Source: Acholeplasmatales bacterium
Lineage (GTDB): Bacteria; Bacillota_I; Bacilli_A; Acholeplasmatales; Anaeroplasmataceae
DNA: 64,000 nt
Reading direction: 5' to 3'
Assembly: GCA_017449215.1 (NCBI GenBank)
Contig: JAFSJY010000087.1
Coordinates: 53,253 to 117,252 of the forward strand
Under the pieces are notes generated by a model, which was given only the letters and a program-made list of their open reading frames with translations, was not told the origin of the DNA and did not search any database. The position numbers were made by a program, and so were the translations under genes. Shown in pieces: positions 26,604 to 33,823 of the stretch (within the stretch, counting starts at the first letter, position 1; each line of letters opens with the position of its first letter).

Positions 26604-26680
26604 TACATTTTTTGTAAACTAGTTCATTTTTTTACAATTTACTGAAATTACACATTTTTGATAGAATTGTACTTTCAAAA

Positions 26681-27997
26681 TTAATGCTTTATATTTAAGA
26701 TACTATAAATATCTTCAATTGTTTGTAATTCTTTTCTTACCTTAACAAGCTCTACACCATTCTTATAATAAATGATAACATCCTTCTCTTCAGGTAACAT
26801 ACAGTGGTGAACACCACCCTTACCATTCATAGAATTTTGATATGAGCCTGTGCCTAATAAGGCAATGTAGTCATCATCCTTATCAGGAATTTCAAAGTAG
26901 CCCTTAGACTTATCAAAGTATACGTCATCACAGTCACATGTGATACCTGCAAGTCTAGCCTTTACCATCTTTTCGTTTAAGTTATTAATTGGCTTTATTA
27001 GCATAGGCTCGCCTAATGCATACATTTCTGGTAAAGCAATTAATAATGATGAGTCTACAATATACCAAGGATATTCACCAGTATTCTTTGTTCCTACAAC
27101 CTTATAAATATTTACTGTTGAATCCTTTTGGCTATATTTACCATTCTCACTAATTAGATTAGGTATAGCAACATTATTGTTCTTACATAATTCTTGGATA
27201 TGAGTTAGGATTGATTTAGCATATGCCTCATAATCAAATCCACCCTCGATTGGAAGTGGTGTACCTCCACCAAAGTCGAAATATGTAACTGTATCATACA
27301 TCTTTCTAGCCTTAATATAATAATTAAATGCTATATCGAAATTCTTGAAGAACTTTTCTTCTTCAAAATCAAATCCTCTTTGATGATAATGAACTGTATT
27401 TAAAACTAAATTAGTATTCTTAACATCATTTAAAATATATTCAATTTCTTCAGGCATTAAACCAAATCTATCATCTGGTACCTCAGGCTCATATAGGCTT
27501 GATAAATGAACTCTTAAGCCTATCTTTAGTCTAGGTCCCTTCTTCTTTAAATATTCATATTCATAAATATCATCAATGATTGTGATGATGTTATAGCCAA
27601 TGTTATGTGCCATAACAACAGCGTCTAGATAATCATCCTGCTTTAAACCGTTACAAACAATTAGCTTGTCATGGAATAATGGATATTTTTCATACATCTT
27701 TAATGATAATACTAAATCATAAAATGATGATGTCTCAAGACCATCAGCGAAAATAAATGCTGATTCGATTTCATCCTTTCCATAGTTTGCCTTATTAGCA
27801 TTTAAATAGATGAAATCGCCACTATAATTAGTAGCCTTCTTAGCATTTTCAAATGCTTCCTTAAGTGATAAAATACGTTCCTTAATAATATCAAGGAATG
27901 TGATGGTAAGTGGTGTACCAAATTTTTTAGCCAAATCTACTAGGCAGTAGCCATTATAATATAGTTTGCCATCTTTTTCTTCCACAAGATTTTTCAT
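26681..27997 (-). CDS. Group IV PLP decarboxylase (diaminopimelate/arginine decarboxylase family)
   Basis: The 438-residue enzyme has the alanine-racemase-fold decarboxylase layout. The Schiff-base lysine lies in the ANKANYG segment, HYHQRG in the barrel, and FDFGGGTPLP is the glycine-rich phosphate loop. ENGK takes the place of the usual E-x-G-R, CDCDD carries the active-site cysteine from the partner subunit, and GTGSYQNSMNG lies near the end. The length suits diaminopimelate decarboxylase or a short amino-acid decarboxylase better than SpeA. The altered EPGR and lysine motifs make the substrate uncertain. AAGGAG lies 12 bases before the ATG. No partner biosynthetic genes are adjacent. Confidence 0.78.
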   Translation of the reverse strand: MKNLVEEKDGKLYYNGYCLVDLAKKFGTPLTITFLDIIKERILSLKEAFENAKKATNYSGDFIYLNANKANYGKDEIESAFIFADGLETSSFYDLVLSLKMYEKYPLFHDKLIVCNGLKQDDYLDAVVMAHNIGYNIITIIDDIYEYEYLKKKGPRLKIGLRVHLSSLYEPEVPDDRFGLMPEEIEYILNDVKNTNLVLNTVHYHQRGFDFEEEKFFKNFDIAFNYYIKARKMYDTVTYFDFGGGTPLPIEGGFDYEAYAKSILTHIQELCKNNNVAIPNLISENGKYSQKDSTVNIYKVVGTKNTGEYPWYIVDSSLLIALPEMYALGEPMLIKPINNLNEKMVKARLAGITCDCDDVYFDKSKGYFEIPDKDDDYIALLGTGSYQNSMNGKGGVHHCMLPEEKDVIIYYKNGVELVKVRKELQTIEDIYSILNIKH

Positions 27998-28059
27998 AAA
28001 TCAGTAATTCTCCTTTTTGATTTTTGCCAAATTTCGTGATTATAATGTTGCTTAGTACT

Positions 28060-28081
28060 GCCTCACTAAAAGGCTTTTTTT
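28060..28081 (+). terminator. Plus-strand terminator without an obvious gene
   Basis: GCCT-CACTAAA-AGGC followed by seven T residues forms a terminator that works on the plus strand. No plus-strand gene lies upstream. It may end an antisense transcript over the decarboxylase gene, or it may just be a hairpin in that gene's leader. Confidence 0.45.
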
Positions 28082-28190
28082 CGTCAGACTTCTAATCCTT
28101 ATATTTTGTTTTTAATTTTTTAGTATTTTATAAAAATACAAGATAAAAAATATCATAATACGAAACCATTTTCAATATATTTTTTTAAAT

Positions 28191-28219
28191 AAATTTAAAA
28201 AGCCACAAATTGTGACTTC
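28191..28219 (-). terminator. Terminator of the Pr6Pr-like gene
   Basis: The minus-strand hairpin AGTCACAATTTGTGGCT (28202-28218) is followed by a TTTTAAATTT run, 15 bases after the stop codon. Confidence 0.75.
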
Positions 28220-28233
28220 ATAAATAATTCATA

Positions 28234-28917
28234 TTATAATTCTACATATTTTTTTCTTAATTTATTAATAATAAATAGATATAAATAACCTAATCCTATT
28301 ACTAAGCCAAGCAACAATAATATCCACCATACAACACCAATATATGGTAGCTTACTAGAGAATCCAAAGGCACCTGCCTTACTACCCCAATTTAAGAAAA
28401 AGTAAGGATAATTTGTTGTCTTAGTAAACTTCCAATCAGCAACATATCCAATACCTGCATAGATTAAATATAAAATTGGTGGAATAACTACATATAAGAT
28501 ATCTATTCTTCTATATTTAGTATATATACCTACAACAAAGAAATCTATTACAGCACTAAGTGGTACTACTACATGTGTTAATACATTAGTCATTTTCCAA
28601 GCTCCACTTTCCATAGTTGGAGCTAAAACAAAGCAGTATGCTAATCCTGTTAATGATATAGAAACTGTTCCTACAAGCTTAATGACATACCATACATATT
28701 TAATATCCTTCTTTAATAATATTAAGCATAATCCTATTAAAGCAATTAATAAAATAGCTAGATTTGATTGAATAGTAAAATACATAAATACTGTAGCTTC
28801 ACCCATAAATGCTTCACTACTAGAAGTAGCACTTAATATAATTCCTATTAACGCAGCTATTATTACAATTAATTTTAATATAATAGTTGTTATCTTTCTT
28901 TTAAAGGATAATTTCAT
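28234..28917 (-). CDS. Pr6Pr-family integral membrane protein
   Basis: The protein (227 residues from the chosen start) has six predicted hydrophobic segments. Family hallmarks are visible: YFTIQSNLAILL, a PTMESGAWKMTNVLTHVVVPLSAVIDF stretch with the conserved N, H and D, and YPYFFLNWG near the end. The function of the family is unknown. A GTG at 28926 is in frame, but AAGGG lies about ten bases before the ATG at 28917, which is preferred. Confidence 0.82.
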   Translation of the reverse strand: MKLSFKRKITTIILKLIVIIAALIGIILSATSSSEAFMGEATVFMYFTIQSNLAILLIALIGLCLILLKKDIKYVWYVIKLVGTVSISLTGLAYCFVLAPTMESGAWKMTNVLTHVVVPLSAVIDFFVVGIYTKYRRIDILYVVIPPILYLIYAGIGYVADWKFTKTTNYPYFFLNWGSKAGAFGFSSKLPYIGVVWWILLLLGLVIGLGYLYLFIINKLRKKYVEL

Positions 28918-29050
28918 AAATATCACACCCTTGTCTATAAATTACTATATTATTTATAAACTATAAAGGAAAATTTAACACAATAATATACTTAATTTTA
29001 CATATTAAGTCAAACGAAGGATATTTATTACTTATATAACCAAATTCTTA

Positions 29051-29268
29051 TTATTTAATACTTTGTTTAGTGGCTAATTCACCTTTTAAGACAGTCATTA
29101 ACATATAGATACCTTGTTCAGTAAAAGCGTATGGTAATTTTCTGGTACCACCATTTTGGCCTGAAAAGAAGTTTTTTGGTGAAGTCAATTTTTTCGACAT
29201 CACGAAATTTAATTCATCTTTATTTAATTGAAATCTAAAATCTATATCAACACTAGTACAAAAAAACT
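29051..29268 (-). pseudogene. Fragment of an ORF6N-domain (phage regulatory-like) gene
   Basis: The minus-strand frame from 29268 to the TAA at 29051 reads VDIDFRFQLNKDELNF and then GGTRKLPYAFTEQGIYMLMTVLKGELATKQ, the typical core of ORF6N proteins. There is an in-frame stop just upstream and no ribosome site. The start and the usual C-terminal half are absent, so this is a remnant of a phage-type antirepressor gene. A gene with the matching C-terminal half lies upstream at 30030-30608. Confidence 0.75.
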
Positions 29269-29275
29269 CTTATTT

Positions 29276-29566
29276 TTATTTTTCAATTTTCCATATCCCG
29301 TTATGACCTTTAAATATTTTCTTAAACTCATCCATTTCCATATTTAATGCACTCAATATTATTTCTACACTTACATTATATCTATAAAATGAAGCTGCAG
29401 CTGCTCTTCTTTCGTATTCTTGTCCTTCTTCATATGCTTTAACGCATTCTTCCGCAAATAGCTCAGCAACCACCTTAGAAACACTTTGACCCAACGAATC
29501 ACCAAGTGCTTTGGCATGACCTTTTAAATAAGATTTTTTCTTTATATCATCTATTGCCCTACTCAT
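29276..29566 (-). CDS. Small protein related to the tail of Rpn-type nucleases
   Basis: The 96-residue protein has no recognised domain of its own. Its second half (RRAAAASFYRYNVSVEIILSALNMEMDEFKKIF) lines up with FYKNGASLELISKSTKMTIEEVKNIL at the end of the Rpn-type protein at 32708-33658. A charged helical segment (DDIKKKSYLKGHAKALGDSL) precedes it. GGAAGGTG gives a ribosome site. It is 30 bases downstream of a second protein with the same module. It could be the detached tail of a decayed transposase-like gene or an independent small helical protein. Confidence 0.55.
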   Translation of the reverse strand: MSRAIDDIKKKSYLKGHAKALGDSLGQSVSKVVAELFAEECVKAYEEGQEYERRAAAASFYRYNVSVEIILSALNMEMDEFKKIFKGHNGIWKIEK

Positions 29567-29596
29567 ATTTATTTCACCTTCCTCTTTTTTTAAAAT

Positions 29597-29938
29597 TTAA
29601 TAACTTTTTAAATTTCGATATTTTTTAGCAAACTCTTTTGAAAACAGTTTACAAACTCTTTTACATGACGAATCATGGAGAGCTTTAGAATAACCATCTA
29701 TATAAGCTTTTTTCTTTAAGTCTTGAAACATTTTAAGCATGTTATACGTGGTGCCATCTTTATTTGGTCTCGCTATAACTTTTTTATGCCTTAAAAAGAA
29801 CCTTACTTCATCAATACTCATATGGAGTGATTTTGATAATACATCTAACGAAGCACCATTATCATATAACTCAATTTCATAATCCACTTCAAAATCCCAA
29901 GTTGTTACTTCTTCACTATTTTCATTTTCTCTATCCAT
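29597..29938 (-). CDS. Small protein with the same tail-type module
   Basis: The 113-residue protein contains ELYDNGASLDVLSKSLHMSIDEVRFFL, which matches the Rpn-type tail (YKNGASLELISKSTKMTIEEVKNIL). A helical basic region follows (MFQDLKKKAYIDGYSKALHDSS), similar to the start of the 96-residue neighbour. The module comes first here and last in the neighbour, so the two are not simple tandem copies. AGAGGTGAT precedes the ATG. The function is unknown. Confidence 0.55.
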   Translation of the reverse strand: MDRENENSEEVTTWDFEVDYEIELYDNGASLDVLSKSLHMSIDEVRFFLRHKKVIARPNKDGTTYNMLKMFQDLKKKAYIDGYSKALHDSSCKRVCKLFSKEFAKKYRNLKSY

Positions 29939-30029
29939 ATTTAATCACCTCTATCGTTATTTACTCTATTTGTTAAATACTATTAGAAATTGTTAGTTTT
30001 ATTTTCTTTTTTAAACATAAAAGTACTTA

Positions 30030-30608
30030 TTATATATCTAGTTCTTTATTATTTAATACTTCATTTATTAAAGATATATATACTTCTTTTTCTTGCATAG
30101 TATTAATCACAGTAATTTTATTATATGAATCCTTTGCCGGAACATCGCAAATGTATAATGAATAATTATTTGTATTAAAATCTATTACTATATATCTTTC
30201 ATGAAACTTATCATTGTTTTCTTTAAAAATAATATTAGATTTAGTATCATTTTTAAATTCATTAATAAAATTATTATTTAAATAATTTCCTTTATTATCT
30301 GTAATAATAATTATTTCAACATTATCATTACATAATTTTAATAATTGTAATGTTTTAACATCTATATAATCATCTATAACATAAATAGACTTTTTAGCTG
30401 ATTTATATATTTCCTGATAGGCCACATCAGTTTCTACTTGTTTTCCATCCTTTATTAAATAACGCCTATATATGCTAAATTTATCCATTAAAATTTCTAC
30501 TCTTTTCTCTATTGATTCAAGTCTTTTCTCATACGCAAAAATCAAAGATTCGATTGTTTCATTATTTAATTCTGGTATTATGTTTTTATTCTTTTCCATA
30601 TACTTCAT
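30030..30608 (-). CDS. C-terminal-type domain of ORF6N phage proteins, free-standing
   Basis: The 192-residue protein resembles the C-terminal half of ORF6N-domain proteins: a coiled helix (EKRLESIEKRVEILMDKF), then LIKDGKQVETDVAYQEIYKSAKKSIYVIDDYI, IIIITDNKG and KFHERYIVIDF. This pattern is phospholipase-D-like in its HxR segment. The ORF6N half is missing here, and an ORF6N fragment lies at 29051-29268, so a parent gene may have been broken and rearranged. AAGGAG is only four bases from the first ATG and 13 from the next, so the start is uncertain. Confidence 0.6.
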   Translation of the reverse strand: MKYMEKNKNIIPELNNETIESLIFAYEKRLESIEKRVEILMDKFSIYRRYLIKDGKQVETDVAYQEIYKSAKKSIYVIDDYIDVKTLQLLKLCNDNVEIIIITDNKGNYLNNNFINEFKNDTKSNIIFKENNDKFHERYIVIDFNTNNYSLYICDVPAKDSYNKITVINTMQEKEVYISLINEVLNNKELDI

Positions 30609-30630
30609 TAAACTCCTTCATGTTATGCGC

Positions 30631-30757
30631 GGTCACATTTTGTGACCTCGATATTTTATTGCTTCCTCTTTTCCGTTGTTTAAGGTCAATTTTCTTGACC
30701 ATAAAAGCATCATTATTTCCATTACATTTTACTTTCCTGAGGTCAAAATTTTTGACT
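30631..30757. repeat. Three spaced GGTCA palindromes
   Basis: Three short inverted repeats of the same type lie 53 and 57 bases apart: GGTCACA-TTT-TGTGACC (30631-30647), GGTCAA-TTTTC-TTGACC (30684-30700) and GTCAAAA-T-TTTTGAC (30742-30756). They sit between the AlbA_2 gene remnant and the ORF6N-type gene. They might be binding sites. They might instead reflect old coding sequence, since the first encodes RSQNVT on the minus strand, an ORF6N-like motif. Confidence 0.5.
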
Positions 30758-30769
30758 TCAAGATTCACA

Positions 30770-32116
30770 TTATTTTTTTATAGCCCAATGTCCACCTTTA
30801 TCCGGTCCAATACGAACTATTCTTTTTGAAGATTTTATTACTCTTGCTATTGTTGCTCGTGAAACACCTAATTCACTAGCCATTTTAGTTGTTGATAAGG
30901 ATGAATTATTACATATAAGATGAATTATTTTATCCTCAAGTTTGTTTTCTGTGCTATTTTCTGTATCATTTTCTGTATCATTTTCTGTGTCAGATGACTC
31001 CCAATCTTTATTAAAAGCCAATTTATTATATGGTATTTTAACATTCAAGATATGCTCCGATATGTCAAACGCTTCTTTTCCATACGTTCTTACAATGTCT
31101 TTGTTTCCTTTACCTGTTTGATCAGTAATATCCAAATTTAACGCAATCTTTGTTAATTGGACATTAATAGGTCTACTAACACCTCTAATAAATTCTTCAA
31201 ATGTATCATGCTTTAATGGATATCCATGACTCATAATTTCTAATCTATCATCATATAAATAAATTTGTGGATATTGTCTTTCTGCATAGTTGTTGTGCAA
31301 AATAGCATTCTTCCATGCTTCGACAAAGGCTACTTGATTATATAAATATTCATCTCTTCTTTGACCATGATCAAAATATGTTTTAACTATATTTTCTTGA
31401 GATTGCATATAATTAAGAACATCATAATATATTTTAAATATACAACCATTACCAAATTCTTTACGCATTACTAGATTGCCACCATCACCTTTAAATCTAC
31501 AAACCTTAATTGATTCGTCAAATTGGTCAGATAATAAATATGCCATTTCGTTATATTTGTAATTTTTATCTTATAATTTAAATGTTTCTTCAAAGGTTTC
31601 GTTTTCATATGAAATGTTTTGTTCATTTAAATAGATTTTAAAAATCTTAAATGTTAATCTCTGGTTTCTAGATTCCATTTCACATATATCAGGTTCTGGT
31701 ATATTTAAAGATGCTATAAATCTCTTTTCTATTTCTTCAGGTGTCATTTCTTGGCACTTAGTTCCAACTCGATAATGACAACCTTTAGGTGTCATACCAT
31801 ATTTCTTTTGATAATATAATTTAACACCTTTTTTAATATCAATTTGTATTACATCTTTTCCATCCATTATTTCATGATGAGCATGAACAAATTCAGTGCA
31901 TTTAGGTAATACCTGATCTGTAATTACATCTGCTACTCTTAACATGACCTTATCTAATTTACCGTCTTCGATACCTACTACTTCTCCATTTTTCTTAACG
32001 CCAATATAAATGTGACCTCCACCTTCGGTATTTAAGAATGCTTCTATTTCTTTTGGTAATGAATCATTTAATATTTCTTTATATTCATTCTTATCTGTCT
32101 CATCTTTATTACTCAT
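30770..32116 (-). pseudogene. AlbA_2 (Schlafen-like) ATP-binding protein gene with one in-frame stop
   Basis: Two frames in the same register make one AlbA_2/RecG-C-like protein. The first part (to 31571) has the AlbA_2 start LPKEIEAFLNTEGGGHIYIGVKKNGEVVGI. The second part (from 31546) has VEAWKNAILHNNYAERQYPQIYLYDDRLEIMSHG and ends with a winged-helix segment. A single TAA at 31571-31573 separates them, and no base shift is needed to join them; without it the protein would be about 448 residues. The ATG at 31546 has no good ribosome site. A TEND repeat coded by a short tandem repeat lies near 30945-31000. It is either a recent pseudogene or, less likely, a split protein. AGAGG precedes the first ATG. 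Confidence 0.8.
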
Positions 32117-32207
32117 ACCAATTACCTCTATGTATTAAATGCTATCTTAATTATAATATGTATTAATTAACTATTCAATATATAAATGCATTTTTTGCTA
32201 AAACTAT

Positions 32208-32236
32208 TTGAAAAATTATAAAATACATATTAAAAT
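32208..32236 (+). promoter_or_regulatory. Promoter of the plus-strand XRE gene
   Basis: TTGAAA (32208-32213), a 17-base spacer and TAAAAT (32231-32236) lie about 20 bases before the ATG at 32257. Confidence 0.65.
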
Positions 32237-32256
32237 GTAATTGAGGTTGATAAAAT

Positions 32257-32616
32257 ATGAGTTTTGGAAGTCAATTAACTAAATTAAGAAAAAGAAAAAA
32301 TATGACACAAATAGATTTAGCTAATCTTATGGATGTGAAGCAATATGTTGTATCATCTTGGGAAATAGGTAGATCAGAGCCTAATATATCTCAAATAATA
32401 AAGCTTAGTGATATATTTTGTGTTCCTACTGATTATCTTTTAGATAAAAATATAATTAGAACTATATCAGAGGATGATTTCAATAAAACACTCGAAAACA
32501 TCGATAAGGATATTAAGGATGATTATCTAAAGGATATAAAGGAAATGCTTGATAATGTATCTGATAATAAAAAAGCAAAAATAATTAATATAATTAAAGA
32601 ATTATCCGAATTATAA
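32257..32616 (+). CDS. XRE-family transcriptional regulator
   Basis: The 119-residue protein has a classic Cro/C1-type helix-turn-helix at about residues 5-62 (LTKLRKRKNMTQIDLANLMDVKQYVVSSWEIGRSEPNISQIIKL) and a helical C-terminal part. It is transcribed away from the AlbA_2 remnant, the usual layout for a regulator of a divergent element. It is one of only three intact plus-strand genes in the window. GAGG precedes the ATG and a bidirectional-type terminator follows. Confidence 0.88.
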   Translation: MSFGSQLTKLRKRKNMTQIDLANLMDVKQYVVSSWEIGRSEPNISQIIKLSDIFCVPTDYLLDKNIIRTISEDDFNKTLENIDKDIKDDYLKDIKEMLDNVSDNKKAKIINIIKELSEL

Positions 32617-32621
32617 AAAAC

Positions 32622-32692
32622 AAAAAGTCTAGCAATGAATGAACTAAGTCTTGTCAAGTAGACAGTTCATTTCACAGCTAGACTTCTTTTTA
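32622..32692. terminator. Terminator between convergent XRE and Rpn genes, with a nested hairpin
   Basis: Outer arms GTCTAGC (32627-32633) and GCTAGAC (32677-32683), flanked by A- and T-runs, allow termination in both directions. Inside lies a second inverted repeat, ATGAACT / AGTTCAT (32639-32645 and 32664-32670). The outer sequence is nearly identical to the terminator at 33772-33817, which lacks the inner repeat. Confidence 0.82.
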
Positions 32693-32707
32693 TTTAATTA
32701 TTAACTT

Positions 32708-33658
32708 TTATGCCGTTCTAAGTTCTACATTATTTTGAAGTAAGATATTCTTTACTTCTTCAATAGTCATTTTTGTTGACTTAGATATTAATTCTAAAGA
32801 TGCTCCATTCTTGTAGAAATTAACTACAGTCTCTACTTTAACTCTAGCTTCAGTTTCAACTACACCTTCAAGTCTAGCTTCCTTCTTCATATCTTCAATT
32901 GCTTTACACATATTTACATAGCCTCCCTCTGCATTTTTTGCGAATTCTGTTTCTACCACTTCATCTATTAATTCAGCGGCTTTATTAGATACCATGTTAA
33001 AATTACCATCATTTTTGATAATATTATTTAATTTCATAGAATCTTTTGAATACTTGATACATTTTAGTACCAATCTCATTTCAGATTTTAATTTAATAAA
33101 ATCTTCATTATTGATTTCATATGGTGAAATAAGATGTAATTTATAATCATATATTCTATCTTTAATGAATTGATATTTTTCCATATCCACCATTTCATAT
33201 AAGGATTTAGGTCCATTCCACTCACCATTACCTAAGTATAATACTAAAGTAATAACTGGTTTCAATTTTATTTTATCATTTTTATTAGGCTTTTCAATAT
33301 TATCAAGCTGTTTTAAATATGATAATGCATCATATATCATACACCTAAAAACCATACCCTTATCTTCCTCAGATTGATTTTCTATTCCAAAGATAATATA
33401 TGTGTTATTACTATCCTCTTTTATACAAGCCTCTTTAATTAAATCTCGATATCTTTGAATTTGAAATCTCTGTTTTAAAGTTTTTACTGATGTAGTATCC
33501 AATTCCTTTAAATCAGATTCCTTAACCTTCTTTTCCCCATCAAAGAAATAGAAATTAATTAAATCCGCAAATATCACATTATTAGCAATATATTCTTTAG
33601 CTAAACTATCTTTATGTTTCTTTGTATCTTTAGACGATTCTTCTTTATTCTTCTGCAT
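32708..33658 (-). CDS. Rpn/PD-(D/E)XK-family transposase-like nuclease
   Basis: The protein (316 residues from the chosen start) fits the Rpn family of recombination-promoting nucleases and putative transposases. NNVIFADLINFYFFDGEK is at the start. YIIFGIENQSEEDKGMVFRCMIYDALSYLKQL carries the acidic and glutamine positions of the nuclease core, and PVITLVLYLGNGEW follows. A C-terminal helical tail ends with a helix-turn-helix-like module (NFYKNGASLELISKSTKMTIEEVKNIL). AGGAGG is only two bases from the ATG at 33664 but eight from the ATG at 33658, so the latter is chosen. The gene is bracketed by twin terminators. Confidence 0.82.
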   Translation of the reverse strand: MQKNKEESSKDTKKHKDSLAKEYIANNVIFADLINFYFFDGEKKVKESDLKELDTTSVKTLKQRFQIQRYRDLIKEACIKEDSNNTYIIFGIENQSEEDKGMVFRCMIYDALSYLKQLDNIEKPNKNDKIKLKPVITLVLYLGNGEWNGPKSLYEMVDMEKYQFIKDRIYDYKLHLISPYEINNEDFIKLKSEMRLVLKCIKYSKDSMKLNNIIKNDGNFNMVSNKAAELIDEVVETEFAKNAEGGYVNMCKAIEDMKKEARLEGVVETEARVKVETVVNFYKNGASLELISKSTKMTIEEVKNILLQNNVELRTA

Positions 33659-33771
33659 ATACATTTCCTCCTATAACGTGATTATAAATCATATTTTTTT
33701 GAGAAAATAGAGTTTGGATTTTGAAAAAAATATTTTTTTATTTGAGAAAAATTTAATAATTAAAATCAAAC

Positions 33772-33817
33772 AAAAAAGTCTAGCAATGAGTTTAATTTCA
33801 AAGCTAGACTTCTTTTT
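33772..33817 (-). terminator. Terminator of the InlB-repeat lipoprotein gene
   Basis: Arms GTCTAGC (33778-33784) and GCTAGAC (33803-33809) with an 18-base loop are followed on the minus strand by a T6 run. The flanking sequence matches the terminator at 32622-32692 across both outer arms. Confidence 0.85.
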
Positions 33818-33823
33818 ATTTAA

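Noticed and set aside
30586..30768. 60-codon minus-strand frame after the AlbA_2 remnant
   Set aside because: It starts with a GTG without any ribosome site and its sequence is largely made by the GGTCA palindromes. It may be old ORF6N-type coding sequence but is not supported as a gene.
30945..31000. Short tandem repeat that could have been a CRISPR-like or phase-variation repeat
   Set aside because: It is an in-frame 12-base repeat encoding TEND in the AlbA_2 gene. Unit length and lack of spacers rule out CRISPR, and in-frame change would not switch expression.
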